From Mucidula mucida (Eukaryota; Basidiomycota; Agaricomycetes; Agaricales; Physalacriaceae): a stretch of DNA of 40,607 nt. Under the pieces are notes generated by a model. That model worked only from the letters and a program-made list of their open reading frames with translations, searched no databases and had not been told where the DNA came from. The stretch lies in assembly GCA_015501055.1 (NCBI GenBank), contig JADNYV010000309.1:1-40607 (forward strand), read 5' to 3'. Of this stretch, positions 19,047 through 29,115 are shown piece by piece. Positions within the stretch are counted from its first letter, which is position 1. Each line of letters starts with the position of its first letter. The translations under genes and the position numbers were made by a program.

Positions 19047-21777
19047 ATGCTGTTTGAAGTCAATGTATGCGCCATCTCTCGCGGAAAGGATCTATGCTTA
19101 ACGAGTATCGCAGAAAAAGCAGCTACACCGTTCCGAACGTGTCAAGGGCATCGATTTCCACCCGACTGAGCCATGGGTGCTCACTGGGCTGTACAACGGC
19201 ACCGTCATCATCTACAACCACGACACCGGCGCCGTCGTCAAGACATTTGAGGTGTCCGAGGTGCCGGTGCGCTGCGTCAAGTTCATTGCGCGCAAGAACT
19301 GGTTCGTTGCGGGCTCGGACGACTTCCAGCTACGTGTATACAATTACAATACCCATGAAAAGGTCACCGCATTCGAAGCGCACCCGGACTACATCCGCTG
19401 TCTGACGGTGCACCCGACGTCAAGTATTGTGCTGACGGGGAGCGATGATATGACGATCAAAGCTTGGGACTGGGACAAGAGCTGGAAAAACATTCAGGTA
19501 CACGCTCAGTGCGCGGAGGGAATTAGTCTAACACTTTGCAGACGTATGAAGGACATACACACTATATCATGAACCTCGCCTTCAACCCAAAAGACGCCAA
19601 CACCTTCGCCTCTGCCTGCCTTGACCGTACCGTCAAAATGTGGTCCATTGGTTCCACCACCGCCAATTTCACCATGGATGCTCACGACAAGGGCGTCAAT
19701 TATGTCGACTTTTACCCTGGCGCGGACAAGCCTTACCTTGTCACCGTGGGCGACGACAAGACTGTCAAGGTCTGGGATTACCTATCCAAGAGCTGTGTCC
19801 AAACCATGGAGGGCCATACGAATAATGTCTCTTTTGCTGTCTTCCATCCTAGCCTGCCGTTGATTATTAGTGGTGCCGAAGATGGAACAATAAAGCTCTG
19901 GAATAGCGGCACGTACAGACTGGAGAACACCCTCAGCTACGGACTGGAGCGCGCGTGGTGTATCGCCCTCCGGAAAGGCGCAACAGAAGTGGGTGTAGGC
20001 TTTGACGAGGGTGTGGTAGTCATCAAGCTTGGCCGGGATGAGCCAACATTTAGCATGGATCCCTCCGGCAAGCTCGTCTACACACGAAACCAGCAAGTAC
20101 TGTCGGGAAACGTGCAGATGTTGACTGGTCCTTCTTCGGATGGCGCGCGCCTTCCACTTGTGCCGAAAGAAATAGGCTCGACGGAAATATTTGCGACGGC
20201 CCTCATCCACTCCCCGAATGGTCGTTTTGTCACTGTCGTGGGTGACGGCGAATATATCACTTATACTGCCCTGGCCTGGCGGAACAAGGCGTTTGGAACG
20301 GGCCTGTCGTTCGCGTGGGCATCTGATTCAAATACTTACGCCGTGCTTGAAAACAAAGTCAAGATAAAGGTGTACAAAAACTTCCGCGAGCGAGGTGGTG
20401 CTGGGATGAAGGGCGCGGGTAGTTTTGCTATAGATGGCATTCATGGTGGGCCCTTGTTGGGTGCTCGGGGGCCTGGATTTGTGATGTTTTGGGACTGGGA
20501 GACCGGCGAGATCGTGAGAAGGATCGATGTGGATGCTCAGAATGTGTTTTGGTCAGGGAGTGGGACGCTCGTCGCGATCACGGCTGCAGATTCGTACTAC
20601 ATCCTCAAGTTCAACCGGGAAGCATACGAGTCAGCGGTGGAAGAGGGTGCAGAGATTACCGATGAAGGTGTAGAGGAGGCATTTGAGGTCGTCGCTGACG
20701 TTCCAGATAGGTATACCAAATTCCTGCTGCTTTGTACTATTATTCACCCTTCAATGCAGCGTGAAAACAGCGAAATGGGTCGAAGACTGCTTCATCTACA
20801 CCAGTGGTTCAAAGCGGTTATGTTACTTTGTCGGATCCGAATCGTACACTATCAGCCCCTTCGACACGCCGCTCTTCCTCCTAGGCTACATCCCCGCACA
20901 CAACCGCGTCTACCTTGCAGACAAGGACCTCAATGTCTACGGATACTCACTGTCCCTCTCCGTCGTGGAGTACCAAACCGCTATTCTTCGCGGGGATATG
21001 GCACTCGCTGAAGAAATACAGGCTAACATTCCTAAAGACCAGCTAAACAAGGTCGCGAGGTTCTTAGAGGCGCGCGACTTGAAGGAGCTGGCGCTGCAAA
21101 TAACGACGGATCCGGACCACAAGTTCGATCTTAGTCTACAGCTGGACGACCTGGATGCAGCGCTTGAGATTGTGAGGACTGTGCCGGAGACCGAGGCAGA
21201 AATCAAGTGGAAAGCACTGGGTGACCGTGCGTTGGAAGCGTGGAGATTTGAGTTGGCGCGGGAGAGTTACGAGCGGGCGGGCGATCTGAACGCGCTGATG
21301 TTACTGCTGCTGGCGACTGGGGAAAGGCAGGGCCTGGAGAGTCTCGCGGCGAAGGCAACAGAGAAGGGACAGAACAACTTGGCGTTCGCGACGCTCTTCC
21401 AGCTGGGCGATACCAAATCATGTGTGGATCTGCTGGTGAAGACTGGCCGGGCGCCAGAAGCGGCCTTATTTGCACGGACGTATGCGCCGAGGTGAGTCTT
21501 TTCGCGTGATTCGTAGTTTTGGCGGCAGCTGATGGGGTGTGTGTACAGTCAAGTATCGAAGGCGGTAGATGCCTGGCAAGGGGACCTCAAGAGCAAGGAC
21601 CGACCAAAGGTGGCAGCGTCCATTGCACATCCGGGGACGAATCCAGAGCTATTTGAAGAGGGGTGGGAGCAGGCGCTGGCGAAGGAGTCAGGTATGTTCC
21701 ATTTTAGTGTGTGGGGGGTTTGAGTGAGTATTGACTGTTCTGCAGAGTCGGCGGTGGGCGTCCTGGTGGACGCGTAG
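19047..21777 (+). CDS. SEC27: Coatomer subunit beta' (beta'-COP, Sec27)
   Basis: Six exons (19047-19064, 19114-19497, 19542-20710, 20760-21491, 21549-21691, 21746-21777) give 825 aa. Exon 1 is only six codons (MLFEVN), a common layout for this gene. The WD40 propeller begins KGIDFHPTEPWVLTGLYNGT and includes VRCVKFIARKNWFVAGSDDF, HPDYIRCLTVHPTSSIVLTG, YEGHTHYIMNLAFNPKD and MEGHTNNVSFAVFHPSLPLI. The second propeller/coatomer WD-associated part covers the middle (SYGLERAWCIALRKG; LLGYIPAHNRVYLADKDLNV). The C-terminal helical solenoid includes WKALGDRALEAWRFELARES. Beta'-COP is part of the COPI cage and binds dilysine (KKxx) cargo signals in retrograde Golgi-to-ER transport. All introns are in frame and no lesion is seen. 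Confidence 0.95.
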
Positions 21778-22047
21778 AGTTTGTTTGATTTTTGTGTACT
21801 TTCCTTTTATAATCCACTTCCATCCATCATACATCGGCGGCAACGAGATGGACTCCCAGATATCTGCTCCTTCGACTGTAGCTTCCCATGACGATAGTTG
21901 TGTAAGTATGTGGTCCTTCTGACGCTCACACCCGGCGAAGTTCCTTCATTTAGGATGAGCTTCATCCGTACAACGATTTGGCTGGCACAAATGCCCGAAT
22001 CATGGTACTTCATTGATGAAGTTGGCGAGACTAGGTCGCTCCAAAGG

Positions 22048-22137
22048 GCACTGATGAATACAGCCTTGACAGAAATGCTCTGACTACGCTGGAAAAATAA
22101 AACCCACGATTCCCTCATCGAAATGAAGTGACAGCGT
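22048..22137 (-). pseudogene. DUF5648-like relic (last exon tail only)
   Basis: On the minus strand this 90-bp piece matches the last codons and 3' flank of the DUF5648 genes at 8.9 kb and 29.1 kb. It reads DEGIVGFIFPA then TAG, followed by the same noncoding stretch (GTATTCATCAGTGC). A few bases before DEGIVG are missing relative to the other copies. Nothing upstream resembles the gene, so it is a fragment left by duplication or retro-insertion. Confidence 0.65.
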
Positions 22138-23218
22138 TTTAGCCTTGGTATCAACTTAGTATCCTGAATCTGTAAGTAGCCACGTTACTCGGGCATTTCC
22201 AGTCAACCAATCGCCCATGTGGCGCATAAGTTTCCCTACGTGATACGACTACTAGGCGCCTCATCGTTGGGGCATCCTATTTTGTATGTGCTTCGTAGCT
22301 GAGTGCGCTTATACTCTAGACCAGCTTCTACTCGAGCGGCTACGGATCTACTACGCCAGTCGCGCATTATTCGGGGCACTGCGGCTCCCTGCCATCTTCG
22401 CATTATCCTGATTTTACACACAAGTCAAAAGCGGTGCAGAGCGTCGCGCCATTGAAAAGGGAACTAGTTTACAAGCTGGCGCTGTCAAACCAAAATCATC
22501 AAGACAAACAAATAGTCTTAAACTTAACGGTTGCACGCCTGTTAGATCTACCGTGAGCCCCCTGTCACTGCATGCAAGTGGGTTTACCGCCGACGTTGCT
22601 TAGCTATCCCCGTTTGAAACAAAGGCTTCCAACTATGCCCGAGCAATGGACACACAAGCCTGGGATTCTCGATGCGGCACCCTGAGCTAGTCATGCAAAA
22701 CAATAGGGCGGGATGAAGGGAGGACGGAGAGTTCGACCAAAAGGCTGAAGCAAAGCCAGTCGACTTTGCAAGTCAATTGCAGACTGAGAGTGTCAGCGTG
22801 CTGGGTAGTGGCGCAGAATTCCAGATGCTGTAGCCCCTAGGCCGTCGCCATATTGGGTCATTTGTTCACGATCACGTGATGCGGTTAAGGATCGGATCGG
22901 AAAAATCAGAATTCTCTACAGCGCTAAACGCTTACCATCACCTTGCAGTTTCAAAATTCCTCTTCCGCTCTAAGAGTGATCACCCAGCACATAATGATAC
23001 ACCCTCTATTCATGCTTACAACAGTCTCAAGGCCCGGAGAAGGGCCGTTCTTGCGCTGCTCTCGACTGGAGAACAAAGGCGCCACCAAAATGCAGTGCAG
23101 GGCTGCTACTAAACACGAGGACTCCATTATCGCTGCTTCTGATCTACGGGAACTCGGCTGACCTTTGTTCGAGTGATATCCCCGAATAACAGGCAACAAC
23201 AGGACCACACTCTACAGC
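22138..23218. other. Gene-free stretch at the left of the repeat island
   Basis: I see no coding sequence. A 10-bp palindrome ATCACGTGAT at 22871-22880 contains a CACGTG E-box, a typical bHLH site, but no gene with that role is adjacent. The rest is unremarkable. Confidence 0.4.
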
Positions 23219-23224
23219 TATAAA
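23219..23224 (+). promoter_or_regulatory. TATA box upstream of the hairpin array
   Basis: TATAAA lies upstream of a pyrimidine-rich stretch and about 175 nt before the first repeat unit. A well-framed ATG (CCACCATG at 23359) follows, but its frame closes after nine codons. It suggests the array is or was transcribed on the plus strand. Confidence 0.45.
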
Positions 23225-23389
23225 GCCACGAGAACGGGCGCCTATCCTCCTTCTTTACTACCCCCACCATCAACACAAAGGACATCGGTCAATACTCTTC
23301 CCTGCCCTTGCTCTTTACTCAACACTCTGCCCTCTACTACAGGACCCGACCATCCACCATGAAGGATTGTGGCGCCGACGCCTATTAGG

Positions 23390-24180
23390 ATGACAGCCAG
23401 GAGAAGCCCTGGCTGTTGATGAGCAGACAAGTTCGTGTTTCTTCGCCGCTTTACTCTCCTTTGACGTCTGATCTGTGTCTAGTCATTGAATTGTCTTGCT
23501 CATAATATGGACTAACCCTTAGGAAACAGTGGCGACAACTTCAAGACGACAGCCAGGACAAGCCCTGGCTGTCTATGAGGAGACAAGTACGTGCTTCCTT
23601 GCTGTTTTTCCTCTCTTATACCAACTGATCGTTGTTGTGTAGTCAATGAATTGTCTCGCTCATAAATTATTGAAGGACTAACCTCAGGAAACGGCGGCGA
23701 CGATAAGCCGCCGAGGACGACAGCCAGGGCAAGACCTGGCTGTCTATGAGAAGACAAGTATGTGCTTTTTCGTGTCCTCACGCAGCGTCTGATTGTTGTC
23801 CAGTCATTGGATTGTCTTTGCTCATAAATATGAACCCGATAAAATCGTTCCGAGACGCTGCTCACCGCATGGCGATGACAGCGAGGACATCCGAAAGGAT
23901 TATGAGCAGACAGGTGCACGACTTCTCACGCTTCGTTCGCCTATCGCTGATCACGCTTGCAGAAGATGTCTCCTCATCAAGAATGAGAAGACTAGTGAGT
24001 GCCAATCCGTTCGTCGATTGTTCGCTGCTGATCAGCATCTCCAGAAAAAGTCTTTTCAACATGACAAACACAAGAAGGGTGGTGACAGCCAGGGGCGACC
24101 TGGCTGTCTATGAGTACAAGAGTTCGCTTTCCCTATTTCACTCATCGGTCACCACTGACGATCGCCTACAGGAAACAGTC
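23390..24180 (+). repeat. Tandem array of five exon-like units with conserved hairpins
   Basis: Units start near 23393, 23548, 23719, 23874 and 24084, spaced about 155-210 bp. Units 1, 2, 3 and 5 carry a near-perfect inverted repeat: arms (G)ACAGCCAGG and CCTGGCTGT(C) around loops AGAAGC, ACAAGC, GCAAGA and GGCGA. Unit 4 is diverged and has lost the stem. In units 1-3 the hairpin is followed by TATGAG.AGACAA-like sequence, a donor (GTTCGT, GTACGT, GTATGT), a CTGAT branch site and an acceptor before TCAWTGRATTGTC. A second intron-like segment ends CTAACC..CAG/TAG before GAAAC. In frame, units 1-3 read DDSQxKxWL(S/L)M(R/S)RQ, yet in-frame stops (TAG near 23387, TAA near 23703) prevent one continuous protein. 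It could be a decayed repeat-exon gene or a structured RNA locus. Confidence 0.6.
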
Positions 24181-25366
24181 CTCTTAAATCGACTACAACC
24201 TAAAGTACGCTTTCGCTATATGCCCGCTGCTTCCGTCGCTAACTTCACCTCAGGCCGACATCTGAAAATGAAACGATAGATGCCGCCCCAGCCGTCGACA
24301 CGGCGCGTTCTCGGATTCACACCACAGGGCGTCGGAGAGCCTTCGGGCCCTTGACTTCCCGCACCTCACTTGTTCCAGGTACCGTTAAGAGTAACGGCTC
24401 GGTGCGGGTCTGGCCTGGATGCCGACGAGTCCTTCCCTCCATGTCCCACAGCGCTGGCGCCGTGGGGACTGGTCGGGGATTGACTGTACTTTGTGGTCAC
24501 TGTATCCGAGGCGTGTCCGCCGCGCCTTGAGGGGTTGGGGATCGCGGGGCTATCACGCCTGTCCACGCTCGTTGAGCAGCAGCGACGTCCGACCACTGAC
24601 GAAAAACGGGTCGCATCTCCTTAAAAAGGCTGTGGGGCCTTTAGTGCGCTCTGGATGTAGTCGGGGGCGAGATGTGGGTTTGGTTCATTCCCTTTAAACG
24701 AACCCGTCCGCTGGCTGTGCCTCGAGAGGATGCCGCTATATCAAGAGATCCTCGGTGAAGTCGGCGGGCAGGTGTGACGGTGGTGAGTTTTCAGTCTTCT
24801 TATGTCGATGATCTTCTTTGTTGATGCGAGTCTTACAGTCCCTCTATGAGGCACCGGCACATTGACACTGGGGCTCGCAGAGTGTTGGCCACATAATGGG
24901 GGTTCGACGTCTACGGGCGTTGAGGGCTTGACGCGACAAGCTGCCCGGTTCTGGGAATCGGTCACTTTCCAGCAGTGTTCCGCGCGCCCCCTTCACGTGG
25001 GTTCCCAGCTTATGCCCTCGGGTGACCAAGCAGCGCGTTAAACCGTAAGCTTTGTCTTGAGTGTCTGAGGTTCCGCGTGCTTTCTCATGTTCCTCTTCTC
25101 CTTCTCCTCTGTTCTTGTCTACGTCTCTGACAGTGTGCTGAGTGTTGAAGGTTTCTTTCGAGTATATGGCTTCCATTGGAAGTTTTACGCTGAGCATCTT
25201 CATGGTTCCTCCTGACCCCGTCTTTAGCAATCTGCTCCGGTTTCAAAGTCTACGTTTCTTACTTGAAGTCAACCTGCCGTTCATCCTTACCGACTCTCTA
25301 CTCACTTATGGCTTCGCTCATTTTGCGTAAATAGCTTTCTGTCTGGTAGCCCGGTAGCTTTCCTTA
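24181..25366. other. No recognised gene; possibly decayed transposon sequence
   Basis: GC-rich sequence with several short frames on both strands. The longest minus frame (24844-25230) contains a charged stretch (RDVDKNRGEGEEEHEKARG) but no domain I know. I cannot assign this region; decayed mobile-element sequence is a guess from its position in the island. Confidence 0.3.
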
Positions 25367-25399
25367 CTGGGGGTTTCTCCTCAATGAGGTTTTCCCCAG
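25367..25399. repeat. Short hairpin
   Basis: CTGGGG and CCCCAG arms enclose an inner CCTC AAT GAGG stem, making a 33-nt hairpin. It sits in a GC-balanced gene-free stretch and could be part of a transposon terminal region. Confidence 0.4.
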
Positions 25400-25728
25400 A
25401 AGGTTTTGATGCACCCGCGGTCATCGCATTTTCTTTTGTGAGTTATACGTAGTATAGCTCTTGCAATGAAATTTTCAATCTTTGACTACTCGAAAGTGCG
25501 AATGAAAAAGTCTAGGTTACAAACAGCAACCACTGGGCGTGTGATACGGGTTTCCCATCCATTCAGCCAATTCCGATGATATCCTGATCTGAACAATGAC
25601 ATCGCCCGCTATTGCGCCTTCACGCAGCTCTCGATCTGTGTCCTCGCGTATACTAATAACGGCGTCAACCACTGGCGTTAGTCTTACACGACGCGCTCCA
25701 ATGTCACGCGTACGGCTAGTCTCGATTT

Positions 25729-25782
25729 CCAGACTCTATGAGGAGTATGAAGATAATCGTTCCTACTTACTATAGAGTCTGG
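25729..25782. repeat. 11-bp perfect inverted repeat
   Basis: CCAGACTCTAT (25729-25739) and ATAGAGTCTGG (25772-25782) are perfect complements separated by 32 bases. It directly abuts the left arm of the larger inverted repeat at 25784, which suggests a small nested insertion or a terminal structure of that element. Confidence 0.6.
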
Positions 25783-25783
25783 A

Positions 25784-26938
25784 CCTTATGTGGGGGGTAC
25801 TTGGCAGGTGCACCTCGGAGTTCGAATATTAGTGATTGCCTCGCTCAAGCCGTCGGACCGTAGTGGCCCGAGATTCAGATTCGTCTCAAAGGAGCAAGTA
25901 CCAGTGCCGCCGGGCTCAGTAGTAGCAAGCTTATTTTCTTGTCGCAACCACTACAACGAACGCGAGAGAACGTTCCCTCTAGACTTACCTTAACGGCCCC
26001 TTCTAATTCATGTCAACTTCATCTTCCACAAGCCCTTCCATTTTGGGCTATGCTCGTCACAAAGTGAATACGCGAGAATGGCTTGATGCTTTACTTTGCG
26101 AGAAATGCAATGTCCCCTCCCTCTATGAACCCCAAAGCCGACACTTGTTTGATCTTGTCCAGAACAAGGATCTCTTCCTGAGGATCACTACTGGCCATGG
26201 AAAGACTCTCATTCTCATGTCACCGCTAATTGCGGCGCAAGCGCGATTCGAGGAAGGGATTGGGATTATGACTGCGCCGACCAAAGCTCTATGCGACCAG
26301 GAGGTGAAGAATATTCATGATACTTATGTTAATCTAGTACTGACACTACGGTAGGCTGCCTGCGGAACTAAATATGGATTAAAGTCTTGGGCAATTAGCC
26401 AGGACACTCTTGATGCGGCTCGGCTACAGGAACCACCCATCAGACTGTTTGACGAGGTCATGCAAGCAAAGGGTATCAGGCTTGTAGTTATGAGCCCACA
26501 GATGTTGAACAGTGAAGGGTTTCGCAAGGATGAGAAGATGCCAAAATTCCGGAAGAGCATTCGTTGGTTTCTAATCGACGAAGCTCATCTCACCAGCGCG
26601 TACGCCTGCCTCTCGCGCGTCGGGTATTCCAGCATCGATCTCGACGCGATGCTGCTCATTAATTGTTGGAGCAGCGGGAAAATTTGCCCCAAACTCGGGC
26701 TCAAGAAAAGCAGATAGATCACGGCTTGACTGATCCGTGTCCATCTCTTCATGGGACGCGCTTGGACTGGCAGAGAATGATTGTGCAGCAGAAACGCGAT
26801 GATGGGCGAGAAGCAAAGATAACGCGTGTGGAGATCACGCCCAATTCGGCCACGGAGATCTCCGAAATCTCAATGCCAGAGTCGGCCAACAGCAAATTCG
26901 AACTCCGAGGTGCACCTGCCAAGTACCCCCACATAAGG
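25784..26938. mobile_element. 1.15-kb segment bounded by a 43-bp inverted repeat, holding a helicase relic
   Basis: The left arm 25784-25827 (CCTTATGTGGGG..GGAGTTCGAAT) and right arm 26896-26938 are complementary over 43 bases with a single-base gap. A shorter match (AGTCTG, and CGTACG.CTAGTCT just outside) extends the symmetry. The interior holds the broken helicase open frame and, on the minus strand, a small unrelated coding-like fragment. No target duplication could be fixed. It may be a non-autonomous DNA element that captured gene pieces, or two opposite copies of one repeat. Confidence 0.5.
26010..26717 (+). pseudogene. RecQ/DEAD-like helicase fragment, interrupted
   Basis: One reading frame runs 26010-26717 with a single TAG at 26352-26354. 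It starts MSTSSSTSPSILGYARHKVN and contains the Walker A-type loop ITTGHGKTLILMSP (near 26184-26225), motif Ia-like APTKALCDQEV, the segment LVVMSPQMLNSEGF, and motif II IDEAH (near 26574-26588). After DEAHLTSAY the sequence stops resembling a helicase, and the whole second RecA lobe is missing. Helicases of this look are common as multicopy, transposon-associated genes in mushroom genomes (general knowledge). The fragment is non-functional: one nonsense codon and a large 3' truncation. Confidence 0.7.
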
Positions 26939-28305
26939 CTCAGACTAGCGTACGGCTACCTCTACATTGTACTTTGCTCTAGCTTTCCTCTCAGAAATCT
27001 CAACTCTGCATGGTCGTGAAGTTTGTTGAAGCAAAAAAGGTGCTTCTTCCCATCCTCCTGCATTGTGTATTGTGTACAAGTGATTAGTTGCTGATGGATA
27101 GTCACAGGGTATTACAGTGGCAGTTAAGTTAGTAGAAGAGCAGTTACCACGAAGCTTACGATGTAGAGGCCACAGTATTCTACAAAGATAGACTTTTACA
27201 AGTTGAAAGGGATACGAACTTGAGAAATTGTGTATCTGGGGTCAGCTTTGTTGAAAAAAGAGGAAGAAACGAACAACCAAAATGCCGATCGCTCTCAGTA
27301 AGGCAACCTCCGGCTCTTCGAAACCTGCCTCCTGCTTCCATGACTTCGTAACCGCAACTCGGGAACTGAGGAACTGCGGTCTCCATACGCTGTCCTCTAG
27401 ATGTTCTATACTTCACCAGCGTTTTCTATGCCCAGAAGAACAGCAATAGCCTGCTTATTTCCATCCTCGCGGCCTGCGTTAGAAGAGGAATGATTCTCGA
27501 TCCTGCCTCGTCGACGCCTGTTGTAAATCGTGTGATTGATCACTGCAATGAGGAGCGGGAACGTTTGCATTCAAGCGTAGCACGGTTTCTACAGATGTCG
27601 AAATATTAACAGATAATTCTGTGAGTTTGCATTTCCTTGGACCCTCTTTCTTGGAGTCTTTGAGAGCCAGAAGCCTACTTTTACGGACTACGGCGCATCA
27701 CCCACATCGGAAATTCAAGAGAACCGTTGACGCCGACGAAGTGCTCTTGATAGTCGAGTCTCGTCGGGTTTTCAACGACGCCCTCCTTCGCATTGGGCAA
27801 GACGAGGTTAAACTTCAGGGCCATGCAGATATCAATCTGGCACCATTAGACGACATGGATTCATACTCGTCTTCAAGACCACCAATTACGAGGCAGCGTC
27901 TCTGCCTACCGTTGGCGAAAGCTTTCGCGAGCGACTCCTCCGTCGCTTTGAGCTCCGGAATACTCTCCAACGCGCTGCGAGACTTCTTCTGCTCTAGTGA
28001 ATGTCAAGCTTTACCGTTTTACAGTAAGGCTTCACACCTCACCTTCCGTCGCTACAAGTTGTCTAACGGTAAAGGTAGGAGACATCTCTATGTTGGGGCG
28101 CGGAATCGAGTGCTGATGAGTGACGGTAAAAGTTGACATCCGTTCAGTTTACAAAGCGGGAAGATCATCATGGGATACTGAAGGTCATTTGTGATTACTC
28201 GCACGAGAATAATTGCCCATTCAATGTTCTCAGTTATGCCATTTTTGACAGATTGATCCTGTGGGAACATATTCTCTAAATATTTTCACTTTATAGTTTT
28301 ACACG
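26939..28305. other. Gene-poor stretch with one unassigned open frame
   Basis: The plus frame 27621-28136 begins with TTG, not ATG; it has some coding character (RKFKRTVDADEVLLIVESRR) but no domain I recognise. It may be an exon of a decayed gene. The rest shows nothing. Confidence 0.3.
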
Positions 28306-28415
28306 GGGGACATCAAACCGGTGCGAACCGACTCAGTCAAAGGAGTCGGCATCGCACTAGTCCCCGAAGTGGCCTTTTAATGCGAGTTCGAATGACCTTA
28401 AATTCTTGAACTCGC
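28306..28415. ncRNA. Two strong adjacent hairpins, possible structured RNA or element end
   Basis: The first structure (28306-28365) has three stacked perfect stems: GGGGAC/GTCCCC, GTGCGA/TCGCAC and CCGACTC/GAGTCGG around an 8-nt loop, giving 19 base pairs in 60 nt. Seventeen bases later, GCGAGTTC (28382-28389) and GAACTCGC (28408-28415) form an 8-bp stem with an 18-nt loop. No open frame explains either. A structured RNA, a cruciform terminus of a transposon, or chance are the options; the strand is not determined. Confidence 0.4.
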
Positions 28416-28855
28416 CGCGCCATGCCTACCACCAAGAACGAGATGTCGTCCTCGAGAGAGTGGCTTTCTGCATCTGCTTGAAGATGAAGAATCAAGCAAC
28501 GATAGTCAGTACGGGCTCGGCGAGTCCTATTCGCATCCACACTCGAGAAAGGTATACTCGCTTTTTCTCGACGGGCTTATCTCTGGTCTAGGAACGTTGC
28601 ATCGAAAACTCGCGTTTTGGGTCATCATATGCGCATGCATCGTCTTCGCCGCGTCTACCGTCGGGAAGTTCAGCATTGGAAGGCGGCGTTTGCGCTGAGA
28701 TGAAGAGACTGTATTCTCTTCTGGGCTCCGATATGTCAATGCGTACATTGGTTTGAACACTGCCATTCTACAGGACCCCGCACCAATCCATCCCATAACC
28801 AAGTTCCTTTTTCACATCGATCAGGGTCATGCCCGATCCTTCCACAGTATACCTC
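28416..28855. other. Unassigned stretch before the PrpF relic
   Basis: Open frames on both strands overlap here and a plausible plus-strand intron exists (donor GTATAC near 28549, acceptor GTCTAG near 28590), but neither joined frame resembles a known protein. I do not call a gene. Confidence 0.3.
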
Positions 28856-29032
28856 GACGCTGACGCTGGGACCGGTCGCATGCATCGTGAAGCTGGCGTT
28901 GTCCGAATACAGCATCCGAGTGGTTCAAGTTTTATTGATGTCGGAGCAGAAGTTGGCGAGGATCGGTTCGTTCGAAGTGCAAAGGTGTGTTCGACTGGGA
29001 GGCGTCTCATGAAGGGCAATGTGTGGTGGTGA
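28856..29032 (+). pseudogene. PrpF-like C-terminal fragment
   Basis: The frame reads GRMHREAGVVRIQHPSG, FIDVGAEVGEDRFVRSAKVC and GRRLMKGNVWW then TGA. It is nearly identical to the last 50-60 residues of the PrpF-like protein at 9067-10224. There is a two-residue difference (an extra SerSer in SGSSFIDV), and nothing upstream resembles the other 320 residues. It lies tail-to-tail with the DUF5648-like gene, exactly as at 9 kb but inverted. Confidence 0.85.
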
Positions 29033-29115
29033 TGTTAATCGTATAAGCGTAAGCGTGCATGCCTTTGGACAGTTTGATCGCACTGATGAATACAGCCTTT
29101 ACAGAAATACTCTGA

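Noticed and set aside
23512..23919. 135-codon minus-strand frame with repeated HRQPGLxLAVVL
   Set aside because: It arises because the tandem hairpin units are palindromic. Splice signals and the TATA box are on plus, so the minus reading is most likely accidental.
23400..24100. C/D box snoRNA cluster in introns
   Set aside because: A TGATGA-like box appears only in unit 1, and no consistent C/D box pairs flank the intron-like parts.
23390..24110. CRISPR-like array
   Set aside because: The host is eukaryotic, units are 155-210 bp, and the spacers resemble each other rather than being unique.
27621..28136. 171-codon frame as a gene
   Set aside because: Starts with TTG, no ATG context, no domain, no supporting splice sites.
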